64,000 bases of DNA from Leucobacter luti (GTDB lineage: Bacteria > Actinomycetota > Actinomycetes > Actinomycetales > Microbacteriaceae): assembly GCF_019464495.1 (NCBI RefSeq), contig NZ_CP080492.1, positions 868,001 to 932,000 of the forward strand, read 5' to 3'. The notes below the pieces were generated by a model. It did no database searches, had not been told where the DNA came from, and saw only the letters and a program-made list of their open reading frames with translations. Below, in pieces: positions 35,377 to 45,180 of this stretch. How positions within the stretch are numbered: position 1 is the stretch's first letter; every line of letters begins with the position of its first letter. A program made the position numbers and the translations under genes.

Positions 35377-36396
35377 CTATCCTGCACCACTCACCGGCTC
35401 AGCTTTGCGCCCTCGCTTGCCCGTCAGCATCAGCAGGTCCGCGCGTGAGATGAAGTCTCCCGGGCTTTCCCCGGCCCGCCACTCGGATACCCCGAAGGAC
35501 CATCGGGGATCCGGCACCTTGCGTTGGAGCCGCGCACCGGTCCGCGTGGCTCCCTCGGCATCGCTGCCGACAAGCAATAGCGCAAACTCATCCCCGCCAA
35601 AGCGCGCGAACACATCCTGCGGACGGGTGTGCTGTTGCAGTTCGGCGGCGAAGCGCTGCAGCACCAGATCACCAGCGGCATGACCGTGCTCGTCATTGAC
35701 CGCTTTGAACCCGTCGAGATCCAAATACAGCATCGAAAGCGGTTGCCCTGCGCGTTGGGCAGTCGGAATGAGCTTGCCGAGCAGCCGCTCAAATCCACGT
35801 TTGTTCCACACATCACACAGTGGGTCGGTGATGGAGGCGCGCTCAAGCTTCGCTTTGAAGTGTCCGATCAGTTCTCCGAGCACGGCCCCCGTGACTGCAA
35901 GGGTCAGCAGCACCGTGGTGATCTCCCCGCCAAAGCGCAGCAGCACGAGTCCGGCGTACAGTCCGATCCATGTGTAGCCGAGCACGCGCGCGAACCACAT
36001 CGGCAAGAACCACACGAGATAGATGAAGAACGGCAGAAACAACAGTCCAAGATTGATCGCCCGCAGCGGAGTCGGAGTGAACCATACCGACGGCACGACC
36101 ACACACAGCACGCCGATCATGAGGGCGCCTGCGGCGAATCCGGTGAAGCGACGGCCCGCAATGAAAATAGTGATGCCGGCGATAAAGCACAGAAGCGCGA
36201 TGATCACCAGATCGGGGCGAGGGGCAGCCGACGCGCGCAACAGCGTCGCGTTCGCAGTGGCGAACACCCCGCCAGCGAGCATGAATGAACCGGTGGCGAT
36301 GGAGAGCTCAGACTGCGCACCACGCGCCCAGGTGCCAAATACCGTTGTTGTGCGCACGCTGCGGTTCCCCTCCCCAATGAGTCGAGCCGCGCTCAC
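35377..36396 (-). CDS. membrane-bound GGDEF diguanylate cyclase
   Basis: A 339-residue protein: six or so hydrophobic segments (residues 35-175), then a GGDEF domain beginning DPLCDVWNKRGFERLL. The active-site loop FARFGGDEFALLL is intact, and RPQD five residues before it is the c-di-GMP inhibitory I-site. The end RADLLMLTGKRGRK matches the family. It should therefore be an active, product-inhibited c-di-GMP synthase. GTG start at 36396, with a weak ribosome-binding site. No EAL partner is in the window. It lies between thyA and an APC permease, within otherwise conserved core order. Confidence 0.9.
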   Translation of the reverse strand: MSAARLIGEGNRSVRTTTVFGTWARGAQSELSIATGSFMLAGGVFATANATLLRASAAPRPDLVIIALLCFIAGITIFIAGRRFTGFAAGALMIGVLCVVVPSVWFTPTPLRAINLGLLFLPFFIYLVWFLPMWFARVLGYTWIGLYAGLVLLRFGGEITTVLLTLAVTGAVLGELIGHFKAKLERASITDPLCDVWNKRGFERLLGKLIPTAQRAGQPLSMLYLDLDGFKAVNDEHGHAAGDLVLQRFAAELQQHTRPQDVFARFGGDEFALLLVGSDAEGATRTGARLQRKVPDPRWSFGVSEWRAGESPGDFISRADLLMLTGKRGRKAEPVSGAG

Positions 36397-36485
36397 CCGC
36401 CGCGCGGCCCGAATTCCCGGTAATTCTAAAACAGATTCGCTTCCCGGCGCGCCGCTGCGCGTGCACTCCTGCTGAGAAAAGACGT

Positions 36486-36519
36486 AGGGCGCCGTCGCGA
36501 TACTTCGCGACGACGCCCT
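36486..36519 (-). terminator. hairpin terminator after the APC permease
   Basis: An almost perfect stem: 36486-36500 pairs with 36504-36519 (AGGGCGCCGTCGCGA against TTCGCGACGACGCCCT, one mismatch and a very short loop). It lies 13 bp beyond the permease stop and upstream of the GGDEF gene. Confidence 0.7.
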
Positions 36520-36531
36520 GGATTCGAAACG

Positions 36532-38130
36532 CTAGGAGCCGAGCCCGTCATCGAACACCGGCATTGCCGAGGTGTCCGACTCCGCGTCCGCCTTCGCGAG
36601 GATCTCGCCGCGGAAGAACGCCGGCGTTGAGCGCGCCTGCACGAACATCAGCACGACACCGAGGCCGAGCACCACGACGCCGATGATGCCGACCAGGCCG
36701 ATCCCTCCCACATTGCTCCCGGAGCCGAAGGCGGGATCCATGCTGTCGATCGTGGTCTGCACAAACACGATGAGCAGCAGAATGCCTCCGATGCCCGGCA
36801 GAATCACACGAGAGAGCACGGCTCCGAAGCCCTCTTTTCGAGCGGTCTTGCGGAAGTACCAGGGGCTCGCGAGCGCCGTGATCCCGTAGTAGAAGCAGAC
36901 CATCATGCCGAGCGCCGTGATGGTGTCCCAGAGCACGTCCTCACTGATGAAGCGCATGATCGCGTAGAACACCGACGCCACGATCGAAGAGAGCATGAGC
37001 GCAACGTACGGCGATTTGAACTTCGGGTGGATCTTCTTGATCGCCGGAGGCAGCGCGCCGTAGTGGGACATCGCGAGCAGCGTGCGTGCCGGCGAGATCG
37101 CGGTCGAGTTGATCGATGCCATCGCGCTCACGAGGATCGCAAGCGACAGCATGATCGCAGCCGGGCCCATCACCGGGTGCGCGAGCGCTGCGAACACGTT
37201 CTCCGCAATCGACGGGTTGTTCAGACCGGTGCCGGTTTCGCCGAGACCAGCAAACGCCACAGTGGCCGCCGCAGTGCCGACGTAGAGCACGACGAGGATC
37301 AGCACGAGGATCATCGCGGCCTTGCTCTCCGTTGAGAGCCGCCCCTTCGAGGGCTTCGTCTCTTCGCCCATCGTGAGGATGGTGTCCCATCCCCAGTACA
37401 CGAAGATGGAGACAGCGATACCGGCGGCGAAGGCGCTGAAGCTATCCACTTCGAGCGGGTTGAACCACGACAGTTCGGGCAGCTGCCCGGCAGCGTTCGC
37501 GGGGTCAGCGGCACCCACAAACATGGCGACAATGAACCACACCATAATGGCCATTTGGAAGATCACGGTGATGTACTGGAAGATCTTGGTCGATGTCATG
37601 CCGCGGTATGAGATCAGCGTGGCCACCGCCATGAAACAGAGACACACCAGGATGTTGATGAACTTGTTGTCCGAGATCTCTGCGATCTCCGGATTGTTCA
37701 TCAGAATGCTGATCGACTGGAAGAGGAACTCGACCGCGATTCCTGCGAGGTTTGAGAGCACGAGCACCGTCGCCGCGATGAGCCCCCAGCCGGCCATCCA
37801 GCCCACCCACGGGCCGAACGCGCGCGCGGCCCAGGTAAAGGATGTGCCGGAATCCGGCATCGCCGAGTTCAGCGCGCGGTAGCCGAGTGCGACCAGCAGC
37901 ATGGGAATGAACCCCATGAGGAAGATCGCGGGGGTCTGATACCCGACCTCGCTGGCGGCGGGCCCGATGGCCGCCGTCAACGTGTATGCGGGAGCGCACA
38001 CCGAGAGCCCGATCACGAGCGCACCCATGACCCCCACGGTTCCCGAGGGGAGCCCCTTTTTGCTGATACCGGTGACCGAATCAAGCGTGCGAGTTCGTGG
38101 CTCGGGAGCGTTGAGGTCATATTTGGCCAT
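36532..38130 (-). CDS. APC superfamily amino acid/polyamine permease
   Basis: A 532-residue transporter with about 12 membrane segments. The first helix region SGTVGVMGALVIGLSVCAPAYTLTAAIGPAASEVGYQTP and the MPDSGTSFTWAARAFGPWVGWMAGWG segment are typical of the amino acid-polyamine-organocation family. ATG start at 38130. A strong hairpin follows the stop. The substrate cannot be deduced; putrescine/glutamate-type and other amino acid importers share these features. The 5' region 38131-38266 carries no recognised regulatory element. Confidence 0.9.
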   Translation of the reverse strand: MAKYDLNAPEPRTRTLDSVTGISKKGLPSGTVGVMGALVIGLSVCAPAYTLTAAIGPAASEVGYQTPAIFLMGFIPMLLVALGYRALNSAMPDSGTSFTWAARAFGPWVGWMAGWGLIAATVLVLSNLAGIAVEFLFQSISILMNNPEIAEISDNKFINILVCLCFMAVATLISYRGMTSTKIFQYITVIFQMAIMVWFIVAMFVGAADPANAAGQLPELSWFNPLEVDSFSAFAAGIAVSIFVYWGWDTILTMGEETKPSKGRLSTESKAAMILVLILVVLYVGTAAATVAFAGLGETGTGLNNPSIAENVFAALAHPVMGPAAIMLSLAILVSAMASINSTAISPARTLLAMSHYGALPPAIKKIHPKFKSPYVALMLSSIVASVFYAIMRFISEDVLWDTITALGMMVCFYYGITALASPWYFRKTARKEGFGAVLSRVILPGIGGILLLIVFVQTTIDSMDPAFGSGSNVGGIGLVGIIGVVVLGLGVVLMFVQARSTPAFFRGEILAKADAESDTSAMPVFDDGLGS

Positions 38131-38266
38131 GACAACCGTGCTTTCTGGCGCGAGGTGTTGCGCATCGTCGGCGACAGGTGATTCCTTGACAGAATCCGCA
38201 CGAGGTCATCCTGGCCCCGATCCCTGGCTTTCGGGCATCGAGTCTATGCACGCAATGGCGATTTCC

Positions 38267-38743
38267 CTAATCCTTGGGAGCTATGCCACTGATTTCGTTC
38301 TTTTCAAGCCCAATTGCTTCGCGAATCGCTGCACGAGCGCGTTTTCGGTCTCCACATGCGTCGTACACGATCCCCAGCCGCATCCACGCTTTCCACGATG
38401 ACGGATGGGCCTCAACCTCTGCGCGATAGCGCGGGAAAGCCGCGTCAGCGTCCTCTCGCATCGGACGCCCAGATGGCCGCGTAGCGACCGGCTCCTCCGG
38501 CATCATGCCGGCCGCGGTGAGCTGGTCCGCGAGGCGCGTGGACTGCCGTCCGAACTGGAGCTCACGCAGCAGGGCCCACACGCCGATCAGCGGGAGGACC
38601 AGCATCGCGACACCCATCACCACGGGCAGCGGCGCCCCTGAGCTGAGCAAGCCGATCGCCCGGATCCCCGCGAACACGAAGTAGAGGGCGAGCAGAAGGC
38701 TCATGATTGAGACGCCGATGATGGCGCGGACCCGCGCGTTCAC
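38267..38743 (-). CDS. small membrane protein with TPR-like C-terminus
   Basis: A 158-residue protein, GTG start at 38743 with GGAGG seven bases upstream. Two membrane helices (about residues 7-30 and 40-60) are followed by a soluble part whose end, AFPRYRAEVEAHPSSWKAWMRLGIVYDACGDRKRARAAIREAIGLEK, looks like one to two tetratricopeptide repeats. A protein of this kind commonly follows dapB in Microbacteriaceae; its function is unknown. The GTG overlaps a stop codon that would end a repaired dapB (GTGA). Confidence 0.82.
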   Translation of the reverse strand: MNARVRAIIGVSIMSLLLALYFVFAGIRAIGLLSSGAPLPVVMGVAMLVLPLIGVWALLRELQFGRQSTRLADQLTAAGMMPEEPVATRPSGRPMREDADAAFPRYRAEVEAHPSSWKAWMRLGIVYDACGDRKRARAAIREAIGLEKNEISGIAPKD

Positions 38744-39508
38744 GCGGAGACCTCCGCTGGGTGCGAGCTGTTCGCGCGTCCGAGGCCCCGAGCCCGAGCG
38801 CCCGGTCAAGCCCGACCGTGAGACCGGATGCTGTGGTGACGAACTCCAGCGCGGCGCGGATCCCCGCGCGATACGCGTCATTCGAGTGTGTGTCGTGCGT
38901 CACTGTCAGCACCTCGCCTGGCCCCCGAACCGCACCTCCTGCTTCGCGACAACTCCGGCAAGGCGAAGGCTGTGCACTGGGATGCCCGCGACGAGCTCGC
39001 CCCGCGCAGGCTGCTCGGCGAAGGGCGCGTCTACTGGGCGACCAGCCCGGGCCTCGGCCACGAGCTCAGCGGTGCGCACGGCGGTGCCGGAGGGTGAGTC
39101 CACCTTTTGGGGGTGGTGTGCCTCGATAATCTCAATTGCATCGAAGTACGGCGCAGCGGCACGCGCGAGTGCCGTGCCCAGCACCGAACCGAGTGAGAAG
39201 TTGGGGACGACAATCGCGCCGCCGTCGGCGTCGCTCACACGCCGCTCGAGCACAGCGAGCCGCTCGGACGACCAACCACTCGTCCCCACGATGACGCGCT
39301 GACCGCGCGCAAGCGCACGCGACACGATGTCCTCCGACACGTCCGGATGGGTGACGTCGATCAGGATTTCCGCGTCGGCTCCTGCATCAGGAGCTGAGGT
39401 GCTGGACAGTCGGGCGACGAGCTCAAAATCCGGATGCTCCTCGACCACCTCGCACACGAGGGATCCAAGGCGGCCTGTGGCTCCGGAGACGGCAACGCGA
39501 TTCGACAT
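38740..39508 (-). pseudogene. dapB: 4-hydroxy-tetrahydrodipicolinate reductase, frameshifted
   Basis: Starting at ATG 39508, 196 residues read as normal DapB: VAVSGATGRLGSLVCEVVEEH, VIVGTSGWSSERL, PNFSLGSVLG, the catalytic EAHHPQKVDSPSGTA. The sequence stays correct as far as KQEVRFGG, then goes out of frame to a stop at 38906. Adding one G to the run near 38920-38925 restores PGEVLTVTHDTHSNDAYRAGIRAALEF and GLTVGLDRALGLG, the expected end. In that frame no stop follows before the next gene. One more added base in the C4 run at 38786-38789 gives a stop overlapping the next GTG. An assembly error is likely, because DapB is needed for lysine synthesis. Confidence 0.88.
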
Positions 39509-39566
39509 ACCCCTAAACTACCGCGTCTCGCGCTGCGCTCGTGCGCCGGCAGCGCCCCCGGCGCAG

Positions 39567-40955
39567 CTACGCTGTCGGGCTGAGCGTAGAGCGTGAGATG
39601 TCACCGACGGCCACCACGGTGAGTGGCCGCTCAGCAATCGCCGCCGCAACAGCGCGGATCTCATCCTGCGTCACCGCACCGAAGCGCGCAAGCGAGGTGT
39701 CGAGGTCATACAGCTCACCCGCCCCCAATTCGGCGCGCGCAAGGCGGCCCATTCGCGTCTCCGAGTCTTCCAACGCGAGTGCCGTTGACCCGGCGATCTG
39801 GCCCAGAGCACGCTCGTGTTCATCCGCAGTGATCCCGCCGTCCGCGAGTTTCTGCAGTTCCAGCTGGCTCAGTTCCAGCACCGCTGTGGCCTTCTCCGGC
39901 GCGGTGCCCGCGTAGATGCCGAACAGGCCGGCGTCCGAGTAGCTCGCCCCGAAGGAGTACGCCGTGTAGGCGAGTCCACGCTTCTCGCGGATCTCCTGGA
40001 ACAGCCGACTCGACATCCCACCCCCCAGCACGGAGTTCATGATGCCGAACGCAAAGCGGCGCGGATCGTTGCCGCGCAGGCCCGGCGTGCCCAGCATGAG
40101 ATTGATCTGCTCGCTCGGGCGTTCGGTGACACAGACACGCTGTGCGGTGGGCGCCACACCCGCCAGGGCGGCAGCAGGAACCGGATCACTCACGGCCAGC
40201 GCGCGGCGCACCGGTGCCTGCTCGCGATCGGTGTGCCACCGCTCCTCCGGCGACGCGTTCAACGCTGCAACGATCTGAGCCACAAGTGCGTCGTGATCCA
40301 CCGCACCGGCCGCGGTGACGACGAGCGTCGAGGGGTCGTAGCGATTGCGATAGTGCCGATCGACGTCATCTCGCTGGGCGCCGCGAATCGTCTCAGGCAA
40401 GCCTCCGATTGGGCGGCCCAGCGGGTGATCGACGAGCACCTCTTCGAACAGCTGCTCACTCGCGACATCAGCGAGATCATCGGCCGCCATCGCGAGCTCT
40501 TCGAGGATGACCCCGCGCTCGTTCTCGAACTCTTCGGCGTCGAGCACCGAGTTCGTCACCATATCCGCGAGCACGGTGACTGCCTCGGTGAGGTCCGCGT
40601 CGCGCACCTTCGCGTAGTAGCAGGTGTATTCCTTCGCGGTGAGCGCGTTGTGCTCGGCACCCATCCGGTCGAAGGTGGTCGCGATCTCGTACGCATCACG
40701 GCTCGGCGTGCCTTTGAACAACAGGTGCTCAAGGAAATGCGTTGAGCCGAGACTTCCCGGTGCGTCGCCGCGCTCCGCCTGCTCATCCCGGGAGCCCACT
40801 CCCACCCAAAAGCCGATCGACGCGCTTCTGGCGCTCGGCATGAGTTCGGTAAGCACCCTGAGCCCGCTCGGGTGAACCGTGCGGCGCATCAGACTGCCAC
40901 TCAGATCAACGGTGAGTTCAGCCTGGTCAAGGGGCAGGAGGATCGGTTCGCGCAT
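39567..40955 (-). CDS. M16 family zinc peptidase (PepR/processing-peptidase type)
   Basis: A 462-residue peptidase with the inverted zinc motif H73-F-L-E-H77, a downstream glutamate in EFENERGVILEELAM, and the C-terminal domain signature LGGGMSSRLFQEIREKRGLAYTAYSF. It is the actinobacterial PepR-type protein encoded next to pnp (Rv2782c-Rv2783c order). ATG start at 40955. Cytoplasmic; no signal peptide. The substrate is unknown. Confidence 0.93.
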   Translation of the reverse strand: MREPILLPLDQAELTVDLSGSLMRRTVHPSGLRVLTELMPSARSASIGFWVGVGSRDEQAERGDAPGSLGSTHFLEHLLFKGTPSRDAYEIATTFDRMGAEHNALTAKEYTCYYAKVRDADLTEAVTVLADMVTNSVLDAEEFENERGVILEELAMAADDLADVASEQLFEEVLVDHPLGRPIGGLPETIRGAQRDDVDRHYRNRYDPSTLVVTAAGAVDHDALVAQIVAALNASPEERWHTDREQAPVRRALAVSDPVPAAALAGVAPTAQRVCVTERPSEQINLMLGTPGLRGNDPRRFAFGIMNSVLGGGMSSRLFQEIREKRGLAYTAYSFGASYSDAGLFGIYAGTAPEKATAVLELSQLELQKLADGGITADEHERALGQIAGSTALALEDSETRMGRLARAELGAGELYDLDTSLARFGAVTQDEIRAVAAAIAERPLTVVAVGDISRSTLSPTA

Positions 40956-41010
40956 CCCCCCAGCCTATCCGGCGCGGATGTGCGCCCACGTCGGCGGCGT
41001 GGTTCAGTAC

Positions 41011-42135
41011 CTACTTGTTCTGATCTTTAAGCCGCACGAGCCGCTCGTGGCCAGTCTCCTCCAGCTCGGCCACATCTGCGCGTGACTTCAGGAAGTCGGA
41101 GAACGAGCGGAACCCCAGCGCGCGCTCGTTAAAGGAGGGGTCCATGCGCCGCATCTGCTGCTTCACCGCTGAGCTGTAAAGCCAGCCAGAGTCATCTTTA
41201 TCCTGGCTCAGCCAGAGCGCCCGGATCAACAGCCCGGTTGCATCGAGTTCCGGATCCGAATCCGCGTCATCGTCCTCGTCATCGTGGTGGAGGTGATCGA
41301 GTTCTTCGAGCTCGTCGGGTGCATCGCGATCCGCGCTTGCCTGGGCCTCATCTCGCGCGTCCCGTCCGCGCCTCGAGCCACGGCCCCGCGGTGCTTTCTC
41401 GGGCACGGTAGCCAGGGCAGCCTCGAGCACCTCCGCGGCGGCGTCGAGAGCGCCCTCAGCATTCTCGGCGCTCGAGGTGTCTGCGGCCACCTTCGTGACA
41501 CCTGATTCGCGATCCGGCTGCGGGGCACGTGCCCTGCGGCTGCGTGCGGCCGGCTGCTGCGGCTCCGGCATCTTGACGCCCGGGAGCGCGTCATAGCTCG
41601 CGAACTCGTCGCAAGCGGCGGTGAGTGACTTCGCAGTGGACCCCGCAACTCCGATGCCGACGACGTAGCGGCCGAGTCGTTTGCAGCGCTGCGCGAGCGG
41701 CACGTAGTCGGAGTCTCCGCCCACGATCACGACGTGGCTGAGATCGTCCAGCCGGAACATGTCTTCCACGGCGTCCACGGCGAGCCGGATGTCCGCGCCG
41801 TTCTTCGCATACGCCGCAGCCGGGAACAATTGCACCAGATCCACCGCGCGCGCGACGAGTTGTGAGCGGTACTGTGCGTTGATGTGCGACGACCAGTCAG
41901 CGTACGCCCGCGTCAGCACGAGCGTGCCAAATGACGAGGCGAAATCAATGATGGCACCGACATCTACCGCTGCGGCCTGCAGCCGCTCAGCGATGTCGGG
42001 AGCCGAGGGGTCCTCGGCGATGCGCTGCCGATCGCGCGAAAATGAGTTGCGGCCGTGCACCCGGTCATACCAGGAGAGCACGATGTTGTCGAAGTCGAGA
42101 TATACCGCTACGCGACCGTTCTGAGTATCCGCCAT
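41011..42135 (-). CDS. NYN-domain protein with C-terminal LOTUS/OST-HTH-like region
   Basis: A 374-residue protein. Residues 8-180 form a NYN (PIN-like) nuclease domain: VAVYLDFDNIVLS, FPAAAYAKNGADIRLAVDAVEDM and VVIVGGDSDYVPLAQRCKRLG supply the acidic metal-binding residues. A basic/acidic disordered linker (190-300) follows. The last 75 residues, GLLIRALWLSQDKDDSGWLYSSAVKQQMRRMDPSFNERALGFRSFSDFLKSRADVAEL, resemble the OST-HTH/LOTUS RNA-binding domain. A role in RNA turnover is plausible, the more so next to pnp. ATG start at 42135. Confidence 0.88.
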   Translation of the reverse strand: MADTQNGRVAVYLDFDNIVLSWYDRVHGRNSFSRDRQRIAEDPSAPDIAERLQAAAVDVGAIIDFASSFGTLVLTRAYADWSSHINAQYRSQLVARAVDLVQLFPAAAYAKNGADIRLAVDAVEDMFRLDDLSHVVIVGGDSDYVPLAQRCKRLGRYVVGIGVAGSTAKSLTAACDEFASYDALPGVKMPEPQQPAARSRRARAPQPDRESGVTKVAADTSSAENAEGALDAAAEVLEAALATVPEKAPRGRGSRRGRDARDEAQASADRDAPDELEELDHLHHDDEDDDADSDPELDATGLLIRALWLSQDKDDSGWLYSSAVKQQMRRMDPSFNERALGFRSFSDFLKSRADVAELEETGHERLVRLKDQNK

Positions 42136-42182
42136 GGCATCAGTCTGACAGGCTCACACCGCGCTGTCTGCACGCAGATGCA

Positions 42183-42228
42183 AACGCGCCCGCCGATCCC
42201 GGGTGAAACCGGAAGCGGCGGGCGCGTT
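42183..42228 (-). terminator. hairpin terminator after pnp
   Basis: AACGCGCCCGCCG (42183-42195) pairs perfectly with CGGCGGGCGCGTT (42216-42228). The 20-base loop itself can form a small CCGG-closed hairpin. It lies 36 bp beyond the pnp stop. Confidence 0.7.
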
Positions 42229-42263
42229 GCGTGCCCTGGGATGAGCCAGGGCCGCAGCGGAGA

Positions 42264-44537
42264 TTACTCCGCGGCCGGCGCCTCTGCGAGCTCGGCCGCA
42301 TCGGCGGCGGGCGCCTCAGCTGCCTGCTCCTCGAGCACGGGCTCGAGTGAGAGCTTGCCACGATCATCGACCTTCGTGATCTTCACGAGGATCTTCTGAC
42401 CAACGGAGAGTACGTCATCGACGCTCTCGATGCGCTTGCCACCGGCGAGCTTGCGCACCTCGGAGATGTGCAGCAGGCCGTCCTTGCCGGGAAGCAGGGA
42501 AACGAACGCACCGAACGCGGCGTTCTTCACGACGGTGCCGAGGTACTGCTCACCCACCTCAGGGTTCTGCGGGTTCGCGATCGCGTTGACCTGGGCACGA
42601 GCAGCCTCAGCCGCGGGGCCGTCAGTCGCGCCGATGTAGACGGTGCCGTCATCATCGATCGAGATGTCAGCGCCGGTCTCGTCCTGGATCCCATTGATGG
42701 TCTTGCCCTTGGGCCCGATCAGCTCGCCAATCTTATCGACCGGGATGTTGACCGTGATCACGCGGGGCGCGGTCGGGGCCATCTCGTCAGGGGCGTCGAT
42801 CGCCTGGTTCAGCACGTTCAGGATCGTGAGGCGAGCCTCGTGCGCCTGAGTCAGCGCGCCCTTGAGCACGTCAGCCGGGAGGCCGTCGAGCTTGGTGTCG
42901 AGCTGGATCGCGGTGATGAACTCTGACGTACCTGCGACCTTGAAGTCCATGTCGCCGAGTGCGTCCTCTGCGCCCAGGATGTCGGTCAGCGCAGCGTAGC
43001 GGGTCTCACCGTTGACCTCGTCAGAGACGAGCCCCATGGCGATGCCCGCAACCGGAGCGCGCAGCGGGACACCAGCGTTGAGCAGCGACAGCGTCGAAGC
43101 GCACACCGAACCCATCGAGGTGGAGCCGTTTGAGGACAGTGCCTCGGAGACCTGACGGATGGCGTACGGGAACTCCTCGCGGCTCGGCAGCACCGGCACG
43201 AGTGCGCGCTCGGCCAGGAAGCCGTGCCCGATCTCGCGACGCTTCGGCGAGCCAACGCGGCCGGTCTCACCGGTCGAGTAAGGCGGGAAGTTGTAGTGGT
43301 GCAGGTAGCGCTTGCTCGTGATTGGCGACAGCGAATCGATCTGCTGCTCCATCTTGAGCATGTTCAGCGTGGTGACACCCAGGATCTGGGTCTCGCCGCG
43401 CTGGAAGATCGCCGAACCGTGCACGCGCGGGATGACCTGGACCTCAGCGTCGAGCGCGCGAATGTCGCTCGTGCCGCGGCCGTCCATGCGGACACCCTCG
43501 GAGAGCACGCGGCTGCGGACGATGTCCTTGGTGACCGACTTGTACGCGGCCGAGACCTCATTGTTGGCGGACTCGGGCAGCTCGCCTGCGGCAACCTTCG
43601 CCGCGATCTGCTCCTTGACGCGCGCCTTCAGCGCGTCATCAGCGTTCTGACGCTCCTGCTTGTCAGCGATCTGGTAGATCGGTGCGAGCTCCTGGCGGGC
43701 GATCGCGTCAACAGCGGCGAGCACCTCGTCGGTGTAGGGCAGGAAGACCGGGTAATCAGCGATCTCCTTGGCCGACTGCGCGGCGAGCTCGGACTGCGCC
43801 TTGCACAGCTGAGCAATAAACGGCTTGGCTGCATCAAGACCGGCGGCGACGACTGCCTCGTTCGGCTTCGTTGCACCGCTGCGGATGAGCTCCCAGCTCT
43901 GCTCGGTTGCTTCAGCCTCGACCATCATGATCGCGACGTCCTCTGCACCGTTCTTGTCGGTGACGACGCGTCCGGCGACAACGAGATCGAAGACCGCGTC
44001 TTTCAGCTGCTCAACGTTCGGGAACGCAACCCACTGATCGCCGATCAGTGCGAGGCGGACACCGGCGATGGGGCCAGAGAACGGCAGACCCGAGATCTGG
44101 GTCGACGCGGACGCCGCGTTGATTGCCAGCGCGTCGTAGAACTCGCCCGGTGCGATCGACAGCACGGTGATAACGACCTGGACCTCGTTGCGGAGACCGC
44201 TCACGAAGGAGGGGCGCAGGGGGCGGTCGATGAGGCGGCACACGAGGATCGCCTCGGTCGAGGGACGGCCCTCGCGGCGGAAGAACGAGCCGGGGATCTT
44301 GCCGGCAGCGTACGAGCGCTCCTCAACATCGATCGTGAGCGGGAAGAAGTCGAAGTGATCCTTCGGCTGCTTGGATGCGCTGGTGGCGGAGAGGAGCATG
44401 GTCTCCTCGTCCAGGTACGCGGCAACCGCGCCCTGTGCCTGCTGCGCGAGACGGCCGGTCTCGAAGCGGATCGTGCGCTTTCCGAACTTGCCGTTGTCGA
44501 GGACTGCCTCGGCGAACTTGATTTCAGGACCCTCCAC
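42264..44537 (-). CDS. pnp: polyribonucleotide nucleotidyltransferase
   Basis: A 757-residue PNPase: two RNase PH domains ([29 protein letters not shown]; later [30 protein letters not shown]), then KH ([36 protein letters not shown]) and S1 ([28 protein letters not shown]) domains. It degrades RNA phosphorolytically. The GTG start at 44537 follows AAAGGAG. The usual upstream rpsO is not adjacent here. A 280-bp leader region precedes it, with a hairpin at 44682-44707. Confidence 0.97.
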   Translation of the reverse strand: MEGPEIKFAEAVLDNGKFGKRTIRFETGRLAQQAQGAVAAYLDEETMLLSATSASKQPKDHFDFFPLTIDVEERSYAAGKIPGSFFRREGRPSTEAILVCRLIDRPLRPSFVSGLRNEVQVVITVLSIAPGEFYDALAINAASASTQISGLPFSGPIAGVRLALIGDQWVAFPNVEQLKDAVFDLVVAGRVVTDKNGAEDVAIMMVEAEATEQSWELIRSGATKPNEAVVAAGLDAAKPFIAQLCKAQSELAAQSAKEIADYPVFLPYTDEVLAAVDAIARQELAPIYQIADKQERQNADDALKARVKEQIAAKVAAGELPESANNEVSAAYKSVTKDIVRSRVLSEGVRMDGRGTSDIRALDAEVQVIPRVHGSAIFQRGETQILGVTTLNMLKMEQQIDSLSPITSKRYLHHYNFPPYSTGETGRVGSPKRREIGHGFLAERALVPVLPSREEFPYAIRQVSEALSSNGSTSMGSVCASTLSLLNAGVPLRAPVAGIAMGLVSDEVNGETRYAALTDILGAEDALGDMDFKVAGTSEFITAIQLDTKLDGLPADVLKGALTQAHEARLTILNVLNQAIDAPDEMAPTAPRVITVNIPVDKIGELIGPKGKTINGIQDETGADISIDDDGTVYIGATDGPAAEAARAQVNAIANPQNPEVGEQYLGTVVKNAAFGAFVSLLPGKDGLLHISEVRKLAGGKRIESVDDVLSVGQKILVKITKVDDRGKLSLEPVLEEQAAEAPAADAAELAEAPAAE

Positions 44538-44681
44538 GGGTACTCCTTTACTTCGGGTGAGCACGCAGCAACTGCTCGCGTGAGCCGATTGGCCCGCGAG
44601 TGCTGATCAACAGTGGAGGGCCACCCAGGGAACGCTGCGGGCACGCCCTGAGGGATCCACCACCGAAGACCAGCCACCGTG

Positions 44682-44707
44682 TGCTCGCTTCATCGTTGTT
44701 GCGAGCA
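44682..44707 (-). other. stem-loop in the pnp leader
   Basis: TGCTCGC (44682-44688) pairs perfectly with GCGAGCA (44701-44707). It lies about 145 bp before the pnp start, inside the probable 5' untranslated region. In enterobacteria a leader stem is cleaved and PNPase represses itself; a similar role here is speculation. Nothing else is recognised between 44538 and 44817. Confidence 0.35.
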
Positions 44708-44817
44708 AACGCCCGCGCTTCTCAGGATAGCACCGCGGCCCTCCATGGCGGGTGAAAACCCTGGTGCCGCATAGACTGGAGCGCATACTTCCGCAGGACC
44801 GAACGGAGCCCAGGCTC

Positions 44818-45180
44818 ATGCCAGCAGATCAGGATCCCGTGATCCGTCGCAGGGCGCGCCGCGACACCGCGATCATCCTGTCCCCGCTCGCGATTGGCGT
44901 GCTCCTGAACGCAATCGTGCGCCCCTGGCTCGCGACGTTCATCGACGCAGAAGAGATCCGCCGAGGTGCGGCAGTGCGCGGCTCGGACCACTGGTGGGAG
45001 CCGACCCCGCACGCCGTTGCCGAACACCCCGTGATTTCCTGGTTTCTGAGCGTCAGCGACGGCGCGATCGCCGGGGTACTGCTCGCGAGCTGCGGGCTCA
45101 TCGCGATCGCGATGTGGCTCCGCGGGCGCAGCGCGAGGCGCCGCAGCGAGCGGCTCCTCGCGGCTACGCAGACTTCGTGA
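44818..45180 (+). CDS. small two-helix membrane protein, unknown function
   Basis: A 120-residue protein starting at ATG 44818. It has a basic N-terminus (IRRRARRDTA), a first hydrophobic stretch IILSPLAIGVLLNAIV, an extracytoplasmic segment of about 45 residues, a second hydrophobic stretch AIAGVLLASCGLIAIAMWL, and an Arg-rich end. No family recognised. It is convergent with efeB and would overlap the repaired efeB end by 17 bases. Coding bias is like its neighbours, so it is probably real. Confidence 0.65.
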   Translation: MPADQDPVIRRRARRDTAIILSPLAIGVLLNAIVRPWLATFIDAEEIRRGAAVRGSDHWWEPTPHAVAEHPVISWFLSVSDGAIAGVLLASCGLIAIAMWLRGRSARRRSERLLAATQTS

